The notes under the pieces are model-generated. The model was given only the letters and a program-made list of their open reading frames with translations. It was not told where the DNA came from and ran no database searches. From an uncultured Alphaproteobacteria bacterium (GTDB taxonomy: Bacteria; Pseudomonadota; Alphaproteobacteria; Geminicoccales; Geminicoccaceae), in NCBI GenBank assembly GCA_937926445.1, contig CALBAK010000090.1, forward strand, positions 1 to 41,417: a stretch of DNA of 41,417 nt, read 5' to 3'. This document shows, piece after piece, positions 41,229 through 41,417 of the stretch (its first letter is position 1; each line of letters starts with the position of its first letter). The position numbers and the translations under genes were made by a program.

Positions 41229-41417
41229 ATGTGCGGGCGCCGCCGCGGCGCCCGCGCGCTCGGCGGGGATCGCGTAGGTGTCCCAGACGGCGCGGTCGAC
41301 CGGCGGCAGGCCACGGGCCGGATCGGCAGCGTCGAACAGGGTGTAGCCCGCGCTTCGCAGGATTGCGGTGATCGCCTCCGCGTTCGGCTCGGCGACCTCG
41401 AGCAAGAGCCGCGGACG
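41196..41417 (-). CDS. FkbM-type methyltransferase, C-terminal fragment (cut by window end)
   Basis: The last 74 codons before the window edge translate to RPRLLLEVAEPNAEAITAIL, RSAGYTLFDAADPARG and VWDTYAIPAER. Together these match the C-terminal strand-helix and the final Asn-x-x-Ala/Pro region of FkbM-type methyltransferases (compare the FkbM at 30193-30966). The start lies beyond the window. The final residues (HPLDGRLSGRP) come from a palindromic repeat unit, so an older stop was probably displaced by repeat insertion. Assignment from a fragment is tentative. Confidence 0.6.
   Translation of the reverse strand, partial: RPRLLLEVAEPNAEAITAILRSAGYTLFDAADPARGLPPVDRAVWDTYAIPAERAGAAAAPAHPLDGRLSGRP

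Noticed and set aside
1-41417. tRNA, rRNA and CRISPR features.
   Set aside because: I looked for T-loop-like GGTTCGA sequences with acceptor stems and for regularly spaced identical repeats and found none; the ~40-bp periodic units are palindromic and lack unique spacers of constant length.

Overview
The window is a chromosomal segment of a very G+C-rich alphaproteobacterium. I infer this from the gene set: aerobic cobaltochelatase genes cobS/cobT next to a J-domain protein and a BolA-like protein, a petABC bc1 operon, aerobic hemF, trmL, and a DUF599 membrane protein. A Rhodospirillales/Geminicoccales-type organism would fit, but the sequence alone does not fix the genus. No rRNA, tRNA, CRISPR array, phage or transposase gene was seen.

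Layout. 1-3751: a DUF599 protein (minus, cut by the window start), then a tight plus-strand run of a class-I glutamine-amidotransferase-like hydrolase, an RsuA/RluB-type pseudouridine synthase, rsmD and a ChaC-type gamma-glutamylcyclotransferase. 3894-5819: a large RTX-type calcium-binding protein. 5951-14965: the most unusual part, described below. 15220-18314: an UxaA-type dehydratase followed by the two subunits of a CoA-transferase-like enzyme. 18392-24976: cobT, cobS, an anomalous 1.5-kb stretch with no recognisable gene, a J-domain protein, an XRE regulator, a BolA-like protein and ppa. 25003-29127: hemF and trmL, divergent from petABC. 29240-32768: opgH, an FkbM methyltransferase and a Tat-type exported protein, all overlapping. 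32845-35804: cytochrome b561 divergent from a YfhO-like membrane protein. 35981-40489: a NodU-type carbamoyltransferase and two hypothetical genes carrying in-frame palindromic repeats. 40676-end: a small hypothetical and the 3' end of a second FkbM-like methyltransferase.

The 5951-14965 locus looks like an undescribed relative of the Fap (functional amyloid in Pseudomonas) secretion system. Seven small genes (5951, 6407, 6914 on plus; 9797, 10437, 10914, 11486 on minus) each encode a Sec signal peptide. A few residues after the cleavage site each has the same 12-residue element, L-x4-[LM]-x2-[VI]-x-A-[GA]. Its spacing matches the double-glycine leader that C39 peptidases recognise (hydrophobic at -12, -7 and -4, small residues at -2 and -1). 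Divergent to these genes lies a two-gene operon for a stand-alone, signal-peptide-bearing C39 cysteine peptidase (FapD-like, triad intact) and an outer-membrane protein with an N-terminal coiled coil, a Pro-rich linker and a barrel ending in Phe (FapF-like architecture). A SPINDLY/OGT-type TPR glycosyltransferase sits between the two groups of small genes. A LuxR-type regulator with a degenerate receiver ends convergently with the barrel gene. I infer that the small proteins are exported to the periplasm, trimmed by the C39 enzyme after the A-[GA] site, and passed out through the barrel, possibly as fibre or surface-coat subunits.

A second theme, at 35.8-41.2 kb, is a family of REP-like palindromic units in both orientations. 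They lie between genes but also inside two open reading frames, in the same translation frame, and at the end of a third. This recalls the protein-coding palindromic elements known from Rickettsia.
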